From Devosia equisanguinis (GTDB taxonomy: Bacteria > Pseudomonadota > Alphaproteobacteria > Rhizobiales > Devosiaceae): a stretch of DNA of 34,946 bases. The translations under genes were made by a program, and so were the position numbers. The notes under the pieces were generated by a model. It searched no databases. It worked only from the letters and a program-made list of their open reading frames with translations, and was not told the DNA's origin. Position 1 is the first letter of the stretch; each line of letters opens with the position of its first letter. Shown here piece after piece: positions 16,339 to 24,800 of the stretch. The stretch spans positions 1-34,946 of the forward strand of contig NZ_UZWD01000019.1 in the NCBI RefSeq assembly GCF_900631955.1, given 5' to 3'.

Positions 16339-17523
16339 CTAAAAATGCCGGCGCAGCAGGGCCAGTTCGGCGGCGCCGATGGCCGGGGCCAGCCCGCCGA
16401 GTTGGCCGGGCAGGATGCGCGGCGGCCGCGCATAGGTGACCGGCAGGGCTGCCAGGTCCTCGGTGACACGCTCCACCAGCCGGGCGGTGATGTCATCGCC
16501 CAGCATGGTGCCGATCACCACCGTGCCGGTTTCGACCACGGTGGCGGTGTTGAAGACGGTCTGCGCCAGGGCCTTGGCGCTGTCGGCGATCCACAGATCA
16601 ACCTCGGGCGCGATGGCGTCCCAATCCCATTGCGCCGGCAGATGCGTCTCCTGCGCCTTGCCGGCCGCCGCCAGCCGCTGGCGCAGCGCCCCCACCGAGG
16701 CGATGGCATGGGCCGTCTGCGGCCCGTCATGTTCGGTGGGCACCAGCATGGCGCCGAGATCGGCGGCATTGCCGCCCGCGCCTTCCCACAGCGCCCCGCC
16801 CTCGACAATGCCGGCGCCGATAAAGCTCGAAGCCAGCAGATAGACGACATTGGCCGGCCGCGGCTGGGGCAGGGCGATGAACTCGCCCCAGCAGCCGGCG
16901 CTGCCGTCATTGACGCAGGTAACGTCGAGCCCGGTGCGCTCCTTCAGCACGGCGCCGAGATCGATCTCGGCCCACTGCCGCGCCGCGTCCTCGGGCGCAT
17001 CGAGGCGCTGCAGCTTGGCCACCAGATTGGAGGGAATGGCGACGCCGATATCGAGCAGGCGCGCCCGCTCAGGCTCCTGCAAGTGTGCGCCCAGCTCTGC
17101 CGTCCATTTGGCGACCAGGTCGATCACCGTCTCGCATTGGGGGAATTCATAGCGCGCCTGCCGGCGGCTGAGCACGGTGGCATGCAGGTCGAGCAGCAGC
17201 ACATCGACATGGTTCCAGCCGATCTCGACCCCGAAGGCAAAGCCGCTGCAGGCCCGCAGGAAAAACGGCGTTGCCGGTTGCCCGCGCCGTCCGCGCAGCA
17301 CCTCGCCCCGCTCCACCAACCCGCTTTTCTCCAGATTGGTCAGAATGGCCGACACCGTCTGCGGCGCCAACCCGCACAGCCGCGAAATCTCGGCATTGGA
17401 CAGGCCCGGATTAAAGCCGATGGCCCGCAAAACCGCGCGCTCATTGGCGCGGCGCAGCCCGTGATGCTGCATGCCGCGCCCCGCGCCACCAAATGTGCCC
17501 CCCGGCAGGTCCGACAAATCCAT
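16339..17523 (-). CDS. ROK family transcriptional regulator
   Basis: A 394-aa ROK repressor: N-terminal winged helix-turn-helix (about 25-75, with SNAEISRLCGLAPQTVSAIL) and a C-terminal ROK sugar-kinase-like fold. Key kinase and zinc residues are lost. The phosphate-loop DxGxT is VEIGW (98-102 region), the ExGH motif reads ADLGA at about 255-259, and the Cys-rich zinc motif CxCGxxGC is absent. N206-D207 of the sugar pocket remain. It is therefore a sugar-sensing regulator and not a kinase, possibly with altered ligand. It lies 180 bases downstream of the alpha-mannosidase gene in the same direction, so mannoside control is a reasonable guess. ATG 17523 was taken; Met18 is a possible alternative start. 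Confidence 0.88.
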   Translation of the reverse strand: MDLSDLPGGTFGGAGRGMQHHGLRRANERAVLRAIGFNPGLSNAEISRLCGLAPQTVSAILTNLEKSGLVERGEVLRGRRGQPATPFFLRACSGFAFGVEIGWNHVDVLLLDLHATVLSRRQARYEFPQCETVIDLVAKWTAELGAHLQEPERARLLDIGVAIPSNLVAKLQRLDAPEDAARQWAEIDLGAVLKERTGLDVTCVNDGSAGCWGEFIALPQPRPANVVYLLASSFIGAGIVEGGALWEGAGGNAADLGAMLVPTEHDGPQTAHAIASVGALRQRLAAAGKAQETHLPAQWDWDAIAPEVDLWIADSAKALAQTVFNTATVVETGTVVIGTMLGDDITARLVERVTEDLAALPVTYARPPRILPGQLGGLAPAIGAAELALLRRHF

Positions 17524-17634
17524 CGCCGGTCACACGCCGCTATGTTCAGTCGGGCTCTGCGGCCGCGCTCTGGCAAAAACCATCGTCACAGAAGTCGCTC
17601 CACTGCCGCCGCTGGCGCGCTAAATGACTGATTC

Positions 17635-17646
17635 GTAACAAATTAC
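17635..17646. promoter_or_regulatory. Small palindrome upstream of the ROK gene
   Basis: GTAACAAATTAC (4-bp arms, 4-base centre) lies in the only A/T-rich part of the 180-base gap between the mannosidase and ROK genes. It is short; it could be a ROK operator half or chance. Confidence 0.2.
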
Positions 17647-17703
17647 ATCGGCATCATGACAAAGCTGCCCGAGCCCGCCAAGCCCTTGGGCGCCGGCTTG
17701 AAC

Positions 17704-20700
17704 TCAAGTCTTAACCAAAATTGTCAGGATTTCAAACGGGTGCAGGCAAAGCGTGATCGTCTGCTCCGAAATCGGCAGTTCCGGCCCGGCATTCTCCTCC
17801 ATCAGATTGACCAATCGTGCGCTGGCGATCGGCAGGCCGAAACGCAATTTCGCCTCGGCGCGACGATTGGCGGTTTCCACCACGCGCAACACCAGACCTG
17901 TGCCGGCCTCGGCCTGTTTCACCGTTTCCACGGTCACATTGTCGGCGTCGCTGCCGACAAGGCTGAAGGCCTCGGTCATGGCCGGCGGCTGGCCCTGCGG
18001 CGCGAGACTGCCGATGGCGGCAATGGGATTGTTGAAGCGCTCGGCGGCCCGGTGCACCGCCGTCAGATCGCTCAGCCCCTCATGGACGAACAGGCCATAG
18101 CGCAGCCGGTGCTCGCCCCTATCAGCATCGGGGTCGGGATAGGACGGGCCACGCACCAGCGTCAGCCGCACCGTGTCGTCATGGGCGTCATAGCCATATT
18201 TGCAGTCATTGAGCAACGCCGCGCCGAAATCGGGCTCGCTCATATCGACCCAGCGATGCATCGAGGCCTCGAAGCGCGCCTTGTCCCAGCTGGTATTGCG
18301 GTGCGTGGCGCGGGTGATATGGCCAAACTGGATTTCCGACCGCACCTCGGAGACGTTGAGATCGAAACTGAACTCGGCCTTCAACACCTGGGCGCGCTCC
18401 TGCCAGTCGATGAAGGTGTCGAATTCAAGCTGGCGCTCGCCTTCAGCCAGCGACACCACCTGCACCACCCGCGATGCCTGATAGGTCCGCACAATGCGTA
18501 GCGCCGCCCGGTGCGGTCCGCTCTCGACCACGCTGATCTCTGCGGGCATTTCGGTGAGCGGCCAGCCCTGCTCCTCGAAATAGGCGTCGATATCCCAGGC
18601 GTCCCAGTCCTTGGATTTGTCCTCATAGCTCACGAGCCGGTTAGCGGTGGTTCCGGGTTTCAGCACCTCGCGCTGCCTGATCTTGTCGAACACCGAGGTG
18701 ATCTCGCCCCGCCCGTCGAGCTCGAACCGCAACAGCTCATTTTCGAGATGGTTCGGCGATACCGACAGCGTCGTTGCGCTCGGCGAAGCGCCCGGCACCA
18801 CGGCCGCACCCGACCAGCCCAGGGACGCGACCGCGGCCGGCGCAGCATAGATGGCGCTGCCATCGGCGCGCTGCAGGCGCTGGATCGGCTCTCTCCCATC
18901 GCCCTGGGCGAGACTGGCACCTGCCAGCGCCGGGTTTTCGCCCAGCTGCACCAGCTCGTGCCGGGCCTGGCTGGTGAAATTGACCAGCGCCAGTCCGTCC
19001 GGGCTGAGGCCGATGGCGGCGCGCGCGGCGCTGTGCCAGGGGCCATTGCCCGAGGCCAGGGTCGAAAAGATGCGCTGGTATTCGGCGTTGCTGTCGACAT
19101 AGACTTCCGGGATCGAGGTGCCGGGCAGAATGTCGTGGAACTGGTTGATCAGCACCAGCTCCCAGAATTCGGCAAGGCTGTCTTTCGGATAGGGCTGCCC
19201 CGCCCTTTCCGCTGCCATGGCGCCGAGAAATTCCAGCTCCCGCAGCATCCGCTCCGCCCTGCGATTGGCCGCCTTGGTCTTGGCCTGGGTGGTGAGGGTG
19301 CCGCGGTGATATTGCAGATAAAGCTCACCAACCCAGGTGGGGAAGCGGCCGGGATCGGCCGTCATGCGTTGCCCCAGCCGCTCGAGAAACGGCACGATGC
19401 CTTCCAGCTTGACCTTCGGCGCTCCGGGAATGCCGCGTTCCAGCCGCGTGCCGCGCTCGATCATCGCCCGTGTCGGCCCGCCGCCGCCATCGCCATAGCC
19501 ATAGGACATGACCACTTCGTCATGGGCCGCCTTGGGTTCATAGCGTTTCCAGGCGCCCATGGTCTCGCTGACCGAGAGATCGCCATTATAGGTGGTGTAG
19601 ATCGCGTCGCTCTCGAAACGCTGCGCCGTAATCAGTTGCGCCTTGATGGTGCTGCCGTCGATCCCGCGCCAGAAAAAGCTGTCATAGGGATGCCTGTCGG
19701 TATCGTTCCAGCTCAATTTGCTGGTGACGAAATAGTCGAGGCCCGACTTGGCCATGATCTGCGGCAGGTTGGCGGAATAGCCGAAGGTGTCGGGCAGCCA
19801 CACGGTTTTCGGCGTCACCCCGAAATGCTCCTGGTGAAACCGCCGCCCGCGCATGATCTGCCGCACCAGGCTCTCGCCCGAAACGATATTGGCGTCCGGC
19901 TCCACCCACATGGCGCCTTCGATCTCGAACTGCCCGGCCTTCACCCGCTCCAGCAGGCGCGTCCACAATTGGGGATAGTCGCGCTTCAGAAAATCGAACA
20001 GCACCGACTGGTTATACATGAAGATGAACTGCGGATACTCCTCCATCAGCCGCAGCACCGTGGCAAAACTGCGCGCCGTCTTGTCGCGCGTATGCATGAC
20101 CCGCCAGAGCCAGCCGACATCGAGATGGGTCGAGCCGACGGCGGTGATCTGCGCCTTGGCCTCGGTATCGGTGAGGGCATAGATTTCGGCCGCAATGGCC
20201 TCGGCCGCGTCCAGGCTCGCCTCCAGTGCCGCGCCATAGGCGCCGCGCCGATCCAGCGCCCGCAGAGAGCGCTCCACCCGATCCAGAATGGCATGGCGCC
20301 GCCCGTCGTGCTGGTTGAGCCGCACCGCCACCTCCAGCGGCGTCATCAGGTCATAATAGAGCTTTTCCACCCGCGCGTGCCGCAGATGAAAGCTGACGCC
20401 AAACCCCACCAGCGGCCGCTCGAAAAAGGTAAAGGCATTGATCAGCACCACATGGCGGTTTCCAGGCACCGCCGCGTCTTCGATCACCAGTTCGGTATGG
20501 TTGCCATCCAGCGCCTGAACGATCTCGCCATCGAGATAGGCGAGGCATTGCGGATCGGTCGAGCCCGGCCGCTCCTGCCACTGGCTCGAAACCGCCATGA
20601 CCAGCCTCTGCCCACGAGCCGCCTCCGGCACCACGATCTCGGCGGCGAACCAGGTATGGCCCTGCTTCTTGGCCCAGACCGATTCTGGCCCAAAGGCCTC

Positions 20701-20895
20701 CCAGCTGCGCCAGTCCGCAGCCAGCGCCGTTTCCGCGTCGATGTCGCCGCGCTGCACCCGCCAGGCAAAAGCCAATTCGATCGGCGTGCGGATCTTGCCT
20801 TCGAGATCGGCGCAAAGCCGAAACAGCTTGCCCTCGCGCTTGATATCATCATCGAGCAGACCAAGCTTGGCCGCGAGCGGGTTGGAATAGGGCAT
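17704..20895 (-). CDS. Alpha-mannosidase, glycoside hydrolase family 38
   Basis: A 1063-aa zinc-dependent retaining alpha-mannosidase. After a beta-rich N-terminal domain (about 1-245) the catalytic domain begins with GSTHLDVGWLWR, giving zinc ligands H257 and D259. The nucleophile is probably D334 in MWVEPDANIVSGESL, followed by VWLPDTFGYSANLPQI at 365-380. The C-terminal half is the beta-sandwich region of GH38. There is no signal peptide, so it is cytoplasmic and acts on imported mannosides. The frame opens at a TTG at 20931, but ATG 20895 with GGGA 8 bases upstream leaves the 18-bp palindrome at 20945-20962 fully in the promoter. No sugar transporter is next to it. Confidence 0.94.
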   Translation of the reverse strand: MPYSNPLAAKLGLLDDDIKREGKLFRLCADLEGKIRTPIELAFAWRVQRGDIDAETALAADWRSWEAFGPESVWAKKQGHTWFAAEIVVPEAARGQRLVMAVSSQWQERPGSTDPQCLAYLDGEIVQALDGNHTELVIEDAAVPGNRHVVLINAFTFFERPLVGFGVSFHLRHARVEKLYYDLMTPLEVAVRLNQHDGRRHAILDRVERSLRALDRRGAYGAALEASLDAAEAIAAEIYALTDTEAKAQITAVGSTHLDVGWLWRVMHTRDKTARSFATVLRLMEEYPQFIFMYNQSVLFDFLKRDYPQLWTRLLERVKAGQFEIEGAMWVEPDANIVSGESLVRQIMRGRRFHQEHFGVTPKTVWLPDTFGYSANLPQIMAKSGLDYFVTSKLSWNDTDRHPYDSFFWRGIDGSTIKAQLITAQRFESDAIYTTYNGDLSVSETMGAWKRYEPKAAHDEVVMSYGYGDGGGGPTRAMIERGTRLERGIPGAPKVKLEGIVPFLERLGQRMTADPGRFPTWVGELYLQYHRGTLTTQAKTKAANRRAERMLRELEFLGAMAAERAGQPYPKDSLAEFWELVLINQFHDILPGTSIPEVYVDSNAEYQRIFSTLASGNGPWHSAARAAIGLSPDGLALVNFTSQARHELVQLGENPALAGASLAQGDGREPIQRLQRADGSAIYAAPAAVASLGWSGAAVVPGASPSATTLSVSPNHLENELLRFELDGRGEITSVFDKIRQREVLKPGTTANRLVSYEDKSKDWDAWDIDAYFEEQGWPLTEMPAEISVVESGPHRAALRIVRTYQASRVVQVVSLAEGERQLEFDTFIDWQERAQVLKAEFSFDLNVSEVRSEIQFGHITRATHRNTSWDKARFEASMHRWVDMSEPDFGAALLNDCKYGYDAHDDTVRLTLVRGPSYPDPDADRGEHRLRYGLFVHEGLSDLTAVHRAAERFNNPIAAIGSLAPQGQPPAMTEAFSLVGSDADNVTVETVKQAEAGTGLVLRVVETANRRAEAKLRFGLPIASARLVNLMEENAGPELPISEQTITLCLHPFEILTILVKT

Positions 20896-20944
20896 GGCAA
20901 GGTCCCGGGCGCTGGGATGGAAACGACCCAAACGCTACCCCCAA

Positions 20945-20962
20945 AATTGCAACGTTGCAATT
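20945..20962. promoter_or_regulatory. 18-bp perfect palindrome, LacI-type operator
   Basis: AATTGCAACGTTGCAATT is perfectly symmetric with a central CG, the form of LacI/GalR-family operators. It lies 50 bases upstream of the mannosidase ATG in an A/T-rich promoter segment. No LacI-family gene is in the window; the nearby regulator is ROK type, whose sites usually look different. Confidence 0.7.
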
Positions 20963-21040
20963 GTCACAAAACAAAAAGAGGCCGCTCGATGGTGCCGGCC
21001 CTTCTCCAACGTTTTTGGCAACGTCTGGCCGCTACGCGAG

Positions 21041-21107
21041 GCGGCCCCTCCGTCAGGGGGAGGCTGGGAGGGGGTGAGCAGCACGCTCAAACCATATGCG
21101 ATAGCCC
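21041..21107. repeat. GC-rich dispersed repeat, family B copy
   Basis: GGCCCCTCCGTCAGGGGGAGG symmetry is followed by CTGGGAGGGGGTGAGC, AGCACGCTCAAAC and ATGCGATAGCCC. The first part matches 4341-4380 closely, and 21086-21107 matches 4157-4177 in reverse orientation. Confidence 0.65.
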
Positions 21108-21123
21108 TGTATAAAATGGGGCG

Positions 21124-21154
21124 GAGGGTTATCAGTGGCGCACTGATAACCCTC
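21124..21154 (-). terminator. Strong 13-bp hairpin after the aldo/keto reductase gene
   Basis: GAGGGTTATCAGT (21124-21136) pairs perfectly with ACTGATAACCCTC (21142-21154), loop GGCGC, 5 bases after the reductase stop. There is no T run, so it may act as an mRNA-stabilising or rho-dependent 3' end, or be part of the adjoining dispersed repeat: the core CAGTGGCGCACTG recurs as CAGTGGTGCACTG at 24937-24949. Confidence 0.5.
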
Positions 21155-21159
21155 ACGGA

Positions 21160-22098
21160 TCAAGCCCCCGCAGCCGTCAGCTTCTCCGCCGCCGCCTCAG
21201 GCAGGCTGAGACGCGCCCCGCGGGCGATGGATTTGACCTGCTCCACCGAGGTGGCCGAGGCGATGGGCGCCGACACGCCCGGCTGGGCGATGAGCCAGGC
21301 CAGCGCCACCTCGGCCGGCTTGGCGTCGAGTTCGGCCGACACTTCGTCCAGCGCATCGAGGATCTTGAAGCCCTTGTCGGTGAGATAATTGCCCACCCCG
21401 CCGCCGCGCTGCGATTGGCCCAGATCCGCCTTGCTGCGATATTTGCCGCTGAGGAAGCCCGATGCCAGGCTGTAATAGACGATAGCGCCGACCTCGTTTT
21501 CGAGCAGGAACGGACGCAGCGCCTCGAACTCGGCGCGATCATAGAGATTGTAGCGCGGCTGGGTGACCTCATAGCGCGGCAGCGATTTTATGATCGCGAT
21601 CTCCTGCGCCGCCGCCATCATTTCAGCCGTGTAATTGGACGCCCCGATGACGCGCACCTTGCCGGAACGGATCAGCGTGTCATAGGCGCCCAGCGTTTCC
21701 TCGTGCTCGGTCTCTTCATCCGGCCAGTGGCTGAAATAAAGATCGATATAATCGGTCTGCAGGCGCTTGAGCGACGCTTCGACGCTTTCGCGGATCGCAT
21801 CGGCCTTGAGCCCGCCCGGCGTCTTGCCCGAATTGACCTTGGTGAACAGGTGTATCGCCTCGCGATTGCCGCGCGCCTTCATCCATTTCCCGATGATGGT
21901 CTCGCTCATCCCCGGCGGATTGCCCGGCACCCAGTTCGGATAGCCCTCGGCGGTGTCGATGGCGGTAAAACCCTCCTCGACATAGGCATCGAGAATGTCG
22001 AAGCCGCGCGCCTCGTCCACGGTCCAGCCAAACACATTGCCGCCCAGTACCAAGGGTTCGATCACCAGTTCAGAGCGGCCCAGCGGACGTCGGTTCAT
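21160..22098 (-). CDS. Aldo/keto reductase
   Basis: A 312-aa NADPH-dependent oxidoreductase with the (alpha/beta)8 AKR fold. The catalytic tetrad is visible: D48 and Y53 in AIDTAEGYP, K87 in FTKVN and H124 in FSHWPD. SNYTAEMM at about 155 and the cofactor region ASATSVEQV near the C-terminus fit AKR proteins of the YajO/Tas-like type. The substrate cannot be told from sequence. Its ATG (22098) overlaps the stop of the upstream gene (22095) as ATGA, so the two are translationally coupled. Confidence 0.93.
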   Translation of the reverse strand: MNRRPLGRSELVIEPLVLGGNVFGWTVDEARGFDILDAYVEEGFTAIDTAEGYPNWVPGNPPGMSETIIGKWMKARGNREAIHLFTKVNSGKTPGGLKADAIRESVEASLKRLQTDYIDLYFSHWPDEETEHEETLGAYDTLIRSGKVRVIGASNYTAEMMAAAQEIAIIKSLPRYEVTQPRYNLYDRAEFEALRPFLLENEVGAIVYYSLASGFLSGKYRSKADLGQSQRGGGVGNYLTDKGFKILDALDEVSAELDAKPAEVALAWLIAQPGVSAPIASATSVEQVKSIARGARLSLPEAAAEKLTAAGA

Positions 22099-22628
22099 TG
22101 TCGGTCTCCATTGTCATCTTGAGGGTCAATGCCCGGCTCGGCATTTCGTTCAGCCCGCGGCGCGCACCAATAGAGCGCTTCGGCAATGGCGGTGAACGAG
22201 CCGCTGAGGTCGATAAAGGCAAAGGGCGCGTCGCTGTCGGCTTCGTGCCTCAGATAGATATAGGAACCGTGCCGCAGCCGATCCAGCAGCCAGTCCGCAT
22301 CATCGGCCCCGGCAAAGCGCGCCCCATAGGGGCCCCGCTCCGCAACCGCCGCTAACACCATCGTCTCCCGGTCGGCGGTAATCTCCCAGCGCCCGCCATC
22401 CCCGCCCCGGCGGCTCGAGAGTACATGCACGCCCACGGCAAAATCATCCTCGCAGCGCACCACGAGGCAGGCATGCGCCTCGGCATCCGCATCGCGCGAA
22501 CAGCCCATGCTGGCCCGGTCGCCCTCGCCCGGAAACGGCGAATAGTGCCAGCCCGGCTCGATCCCCTGTGCCGGAGCGGCCAACAGGCCCAGCGCCATCA
22601 CGGCCGTTTTGGCGCGATCAAATCCCAT
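22095..22628 (-). CDS. Hypothetical exported protein
   Basis: A 177-aa protein I do not recognise. The N-terminus (MGFDRAKTAVMALGLLAAP, Ala/Gly cleavage region about 19-22) looks like a signal peptide, so the mature protein is probably periplasmic. It contains four Cys (in MGCSRD, HACLVVRCED and WCAPR) that could form disulphides, and an acidic/Arg-rich C-terminus. The start at 22628 lies 31 bases inside the VOC gene; the internal ATG at 22598, which overlaps the VOC stop as TGATG, would lose the basic n-region of the signal, so the longer form is preferred. Its stop overlaps the reductase start. Confidence 0.65.
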   Translation of the reverse strand: MGFDRAKTAVMALGLLAAPAQGIEPGWHYSPFPGEGDRASMGCSRDADAEAHACLVVRCEDDFAVGVHVLSSRRGGDGGRWEITADRETMVLAAVAERGPYGARFAGADDADWLLDRLRHGSYIYLRHEADSDAPFAFIDLSGSFTAIAEALYWCAPRAERNAEPGIDPQDDNGDRQ

Positions 22629-22990
22629 TTGTTTCCATAAAGATCGGCGAACACCACAACGCTGCCATAGGCCTCGTGTCGCGGCGCCTCGAGAAAACGG
22701 ACGCCATTGGCCAGCATCTGCTGATAGCTCCGCTCGAAATCCTCGGTTTCGAGAAAAAACACCACCCGGCCGCCAGCCTGATTGCCCACGGCCGCATCCT
22801 GCTCGGCGCCGTCCGCTTTGGCCAGCAGCAGCTGCCCACCCCCCTGCTGGTCCGGCGCCACCACCACCCAGCGCTTGCCTTCCCCGAGATGGGTATCCTC
22901 GATCAGCACAAAGCCCAGCCGATCGCGGTAAAACGCGATGGCGTCATCATAATCGCGCACGAGCAGAGTGATTTTTGCAAGTCTAGCCAT
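22598..22990 (-). CDS. VOC family protein (glyoxalase/bleomycin resistance fold)
   Basis: A 130-aa single-chain vicinal-oxygen-chelate protein with two beta-alpha-beta-beta-beta units: KITLLVRDYDDAIAFYRDRLGF at the N-terminus and VVVFADLYGNKWDLI at the C-terminus. Metal ligands are incomplete compared with glyoxalase I (the N-terminal His is replaced in KITLLV), so it may not be a metal enzyme, or may use a different ligand set. It is the first gene of an overlapping set with the exported protein and the aldo/keto reductase. Confidence 0.88.
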   Translation of the reverse strand: MARLAKITLLVRDYDDAIAFYRDRLGFVLIEDTHLGEGKRWVVVAPDQQGGGQLLLAKADGAEQDAAVGNQAGGRVVFFLETEDFERSYQQMLANGVRFLEAPRHEAYGSVVVFADLYGNKWDLIAPKRP

Positions 22991-23035
22991 AATGACCCAT
23001 CGTTTACGTCCAATCCCTCGCGGTCAAGCCGCCGA

Positions 23036-23107
23036 ACGGTTCTCTGAATAACCGTCCAATTCTGTGGAATGCCCCCGAGACCGTCACAAGATTGACCAAA
23101 TGGTCAA
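23036..23107. promoter_or_regulatory. Divergent control region with two inverted repeats
   Basis: The gap between the VOC gene and the ABC transporter holds TTGACCA-AA-TGGTCAA at 23092-23107 (7-bp arms) and a wider ACGGTT/AACCGT pair at 23036-23041 and 23050-23055. The first is a good operator candidate for the transporter, 102 bases upstream of its ATG, with arms similar to GntR/FadR-type sites. No regulator gene is adjacent. Confidence 0.45.
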
Positions 23108-23208
23108 CAACCCCCATTGCGCTCCCCGGGATTCTACGCTTTTGTGTCGCCCAAGCCTCCGGCGCCACGGCGTTGAGAAGGCGTTTATCAAGGAACGGGA
23201 GACTATTC

Positions 23209-24786
23209 ATGCACTCATCACTGACCCGTATCGCGGCGGTACTCATTGCCTCCACGATGCTCGCCGGTGTTGCCAATGCCGAGACGATCCGCTGGGCGCG
23301 CTCTTCTGACGCGCTGACGCTGGATCCGCACTCGCAGAACCAGGGCAATACCCATACTCTCGCTCACCACATCTACGAAACGCTGATCGGCCGCGACAAT
23401 GACGGTACGCTGACGCCGCGCCTGGCCACCGAATGGGCCCTCAAGGAAGGCGATCCGACCGTCTGGGTGTTCAAGCTGCGTGAAGGCGTGAAATTCCACA
23501 ACGGCAACGACTTTACCGCCGAGGACGTGGTCTATTCCATCGAGCGCGCCAAGTCCGAATTCTCCAACATGAAGCAGCTGCACGCCGAAGTGCAGTCGGT
23601 GAGCGCCGTCGACGACTACACCGTCGAGTTCCAGATGACCGGCCCGGCCCTCATCTACCCGAACAACCTCACCAATACCTTCATCATGGACAAGACCTGG
23701 TCGGACGAGCACGATCTCGCAACCGTTCAGGATTTCGCCTCCGGCGCCACCAACTATGCCGTGCTCAACACCAATGGCACCGGCCCCTATACCCTGGTCT
23801 CCCGCGAAGTCGATGTGAAGACCACCCTGGCCTATAATGATGGCTGGTGGGGCGAAAAGCCCGAAGTCACCGATATCGAATATCTCACCATTGCCGACGC
23901 CCAGACCCGTATCTCGGCCCTGCTTTCGGGCGAGATCGACATCGTCCAGGACGTGCCGCCCCAGGATATCCAGCGCCTGAGCAGCACCGCCGGCTTCAAG
24001 GTCGAAACCGGCCCGGAAAACCGCTTCATCTATTTCGGCTACAAGTTCGGCGATGAGCCGCTGAAGTCGTCCAACATCACCGACTCCAACCCCTTCAACA
24101 ACCCGAAGGTTCGCGAAGCCATGGAGCTGGTGCTCGATCGCGACGCGATCAAGCAGGTGGTGATGCGCGGCCAGTCGATCCCGACCGGTATCCCCAACCC
24201 GCCCTTCGTGCGCGGCTGGACCGAAGAGCTCGACGCCTATCCGGCCCCGGACGTGGAAAAGGCCAAGGCGCTGATGGCCGAAGCCGGCTACCCGAACGGT
24301 TTCTCGGTCACCCTCGACACCCCGAACAACCGCTATGTCAATGACGAGGCGATCTCCACCGCCTATGTCGGCATGCTCGGCCAGATCGGCATCAACGTCA
24401 CCCTGGCCTCGCGCCCGGTTGCCGAACACTCCCCGATCATCCTGGCCAACCAGTCCGATTTCTATCTGCTCGGCTGGGGTGTGCCCACCTTTGACTCGGC
24501 CTATGTGTTCAACGACCTGATCCACTCCAAGACCGAGCTGCACGGCACCTATAACGTCGGCCTCTATTCCAACCCGGAACTGGACGAAAAGATCATCGCC
24601 CTTGGCACCATGGACGACATGGATGCCCGCGATGCCCTGGTCAACGAGATCTGGGAAGTGGTGAAGGCCGACCGGGTGCTGCTGCCGATCCACAATCAGG
24701 TGCTGGCCTATGCCATGCGTGAAGGCGTGACGCTGCCGGTTCAGCCGGAAAACCAGCCGAGCATGACCACGGTCACCTTCCAGTAA
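23209..24786 (+). CDS. Peptide-type ABC transporter substrate-binding protein
   Basis: A 525-aa periplasmic binding protein of the SBP_bac_5 (DppA/OppA) family. A signal peptide of about 24 residues (ending VANA before ETIRWARS) is followed by the family blocks: LDPHSQNQG, ALKEGDPTVWVFKLREGVKFHNG, FTAEDVVYSIER, GTGPYTLVS and NPKVREAMELVLDR. No lipobox Cys, so it is soluble in the periplasm. Ligand could be di/oligopeptides or another compound such as an opine or glycoside; sequence alone does not tell. ATG 23209 has GGGAG 7 bases upstream; the frame opens 39 codons earlier but that part lacks a signal sequence. Confidence 0.94.
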   Translation: MHSSLTRIAAVLIASTMLAGVANAETIRWARSSDALTLDPHSQNQGNTHTLAHHIYETLIGRDNDGTLTPRLATEWALKEGDPTVWVFKLREGVKFHNGNDFTAEDVVYSIERAKSEFSNMKQLHAEVQSVSAVDDYTVEFQMTGPALIYPNNLTNTFIMDKTWSDEHDLATVQDFASGATNYAVLNTNGTGPYTLVSREVDVKTTLAYNDGWWGEKPEVTDIEYLTIADAQTRISALLSGEIDIVQDVPPQDIQRLSSTAGFKVETGPENRFIYFGYKFGDEPLKSSNITDSNPFNNPKVREAMELVLDRDAIKQVVMRGQSIPTGIPNPPFVRGWTEELDAYPAPDVEKAKALMAEAGYPNGFSVTLDTPNNRYVNDEAISTAYVGMLGQIGINVTLASRPVAEHSPIILANQSDFYLLGWGVPTFDSAYVFNDLIHSKTELHGTYNVGLYSNPELDEKIIALGTMDDMDARDALVNEIWEVVKADRVLLPIHNQVLAYAMREGVTLPVQPENQPSMTTVTFQ

Positions 24787-24800
24787 GTCCCGTCAATCCC

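Noticed and set aside
20896..20931. TTG start of the alpha-mannosidase at 20931
   Set aside because: It would put the start 14 bases from the operator-like palindrome with no room for a promoter or ribosome site; ATG 20895 has a site at the right distance.
18511..21114. Plus-strand open frame of 867 codons opposite the alpha-mannosidase
   Set aside because: Antisense to a well-supported GH38 gene, with low-complexity composition and no start signal.
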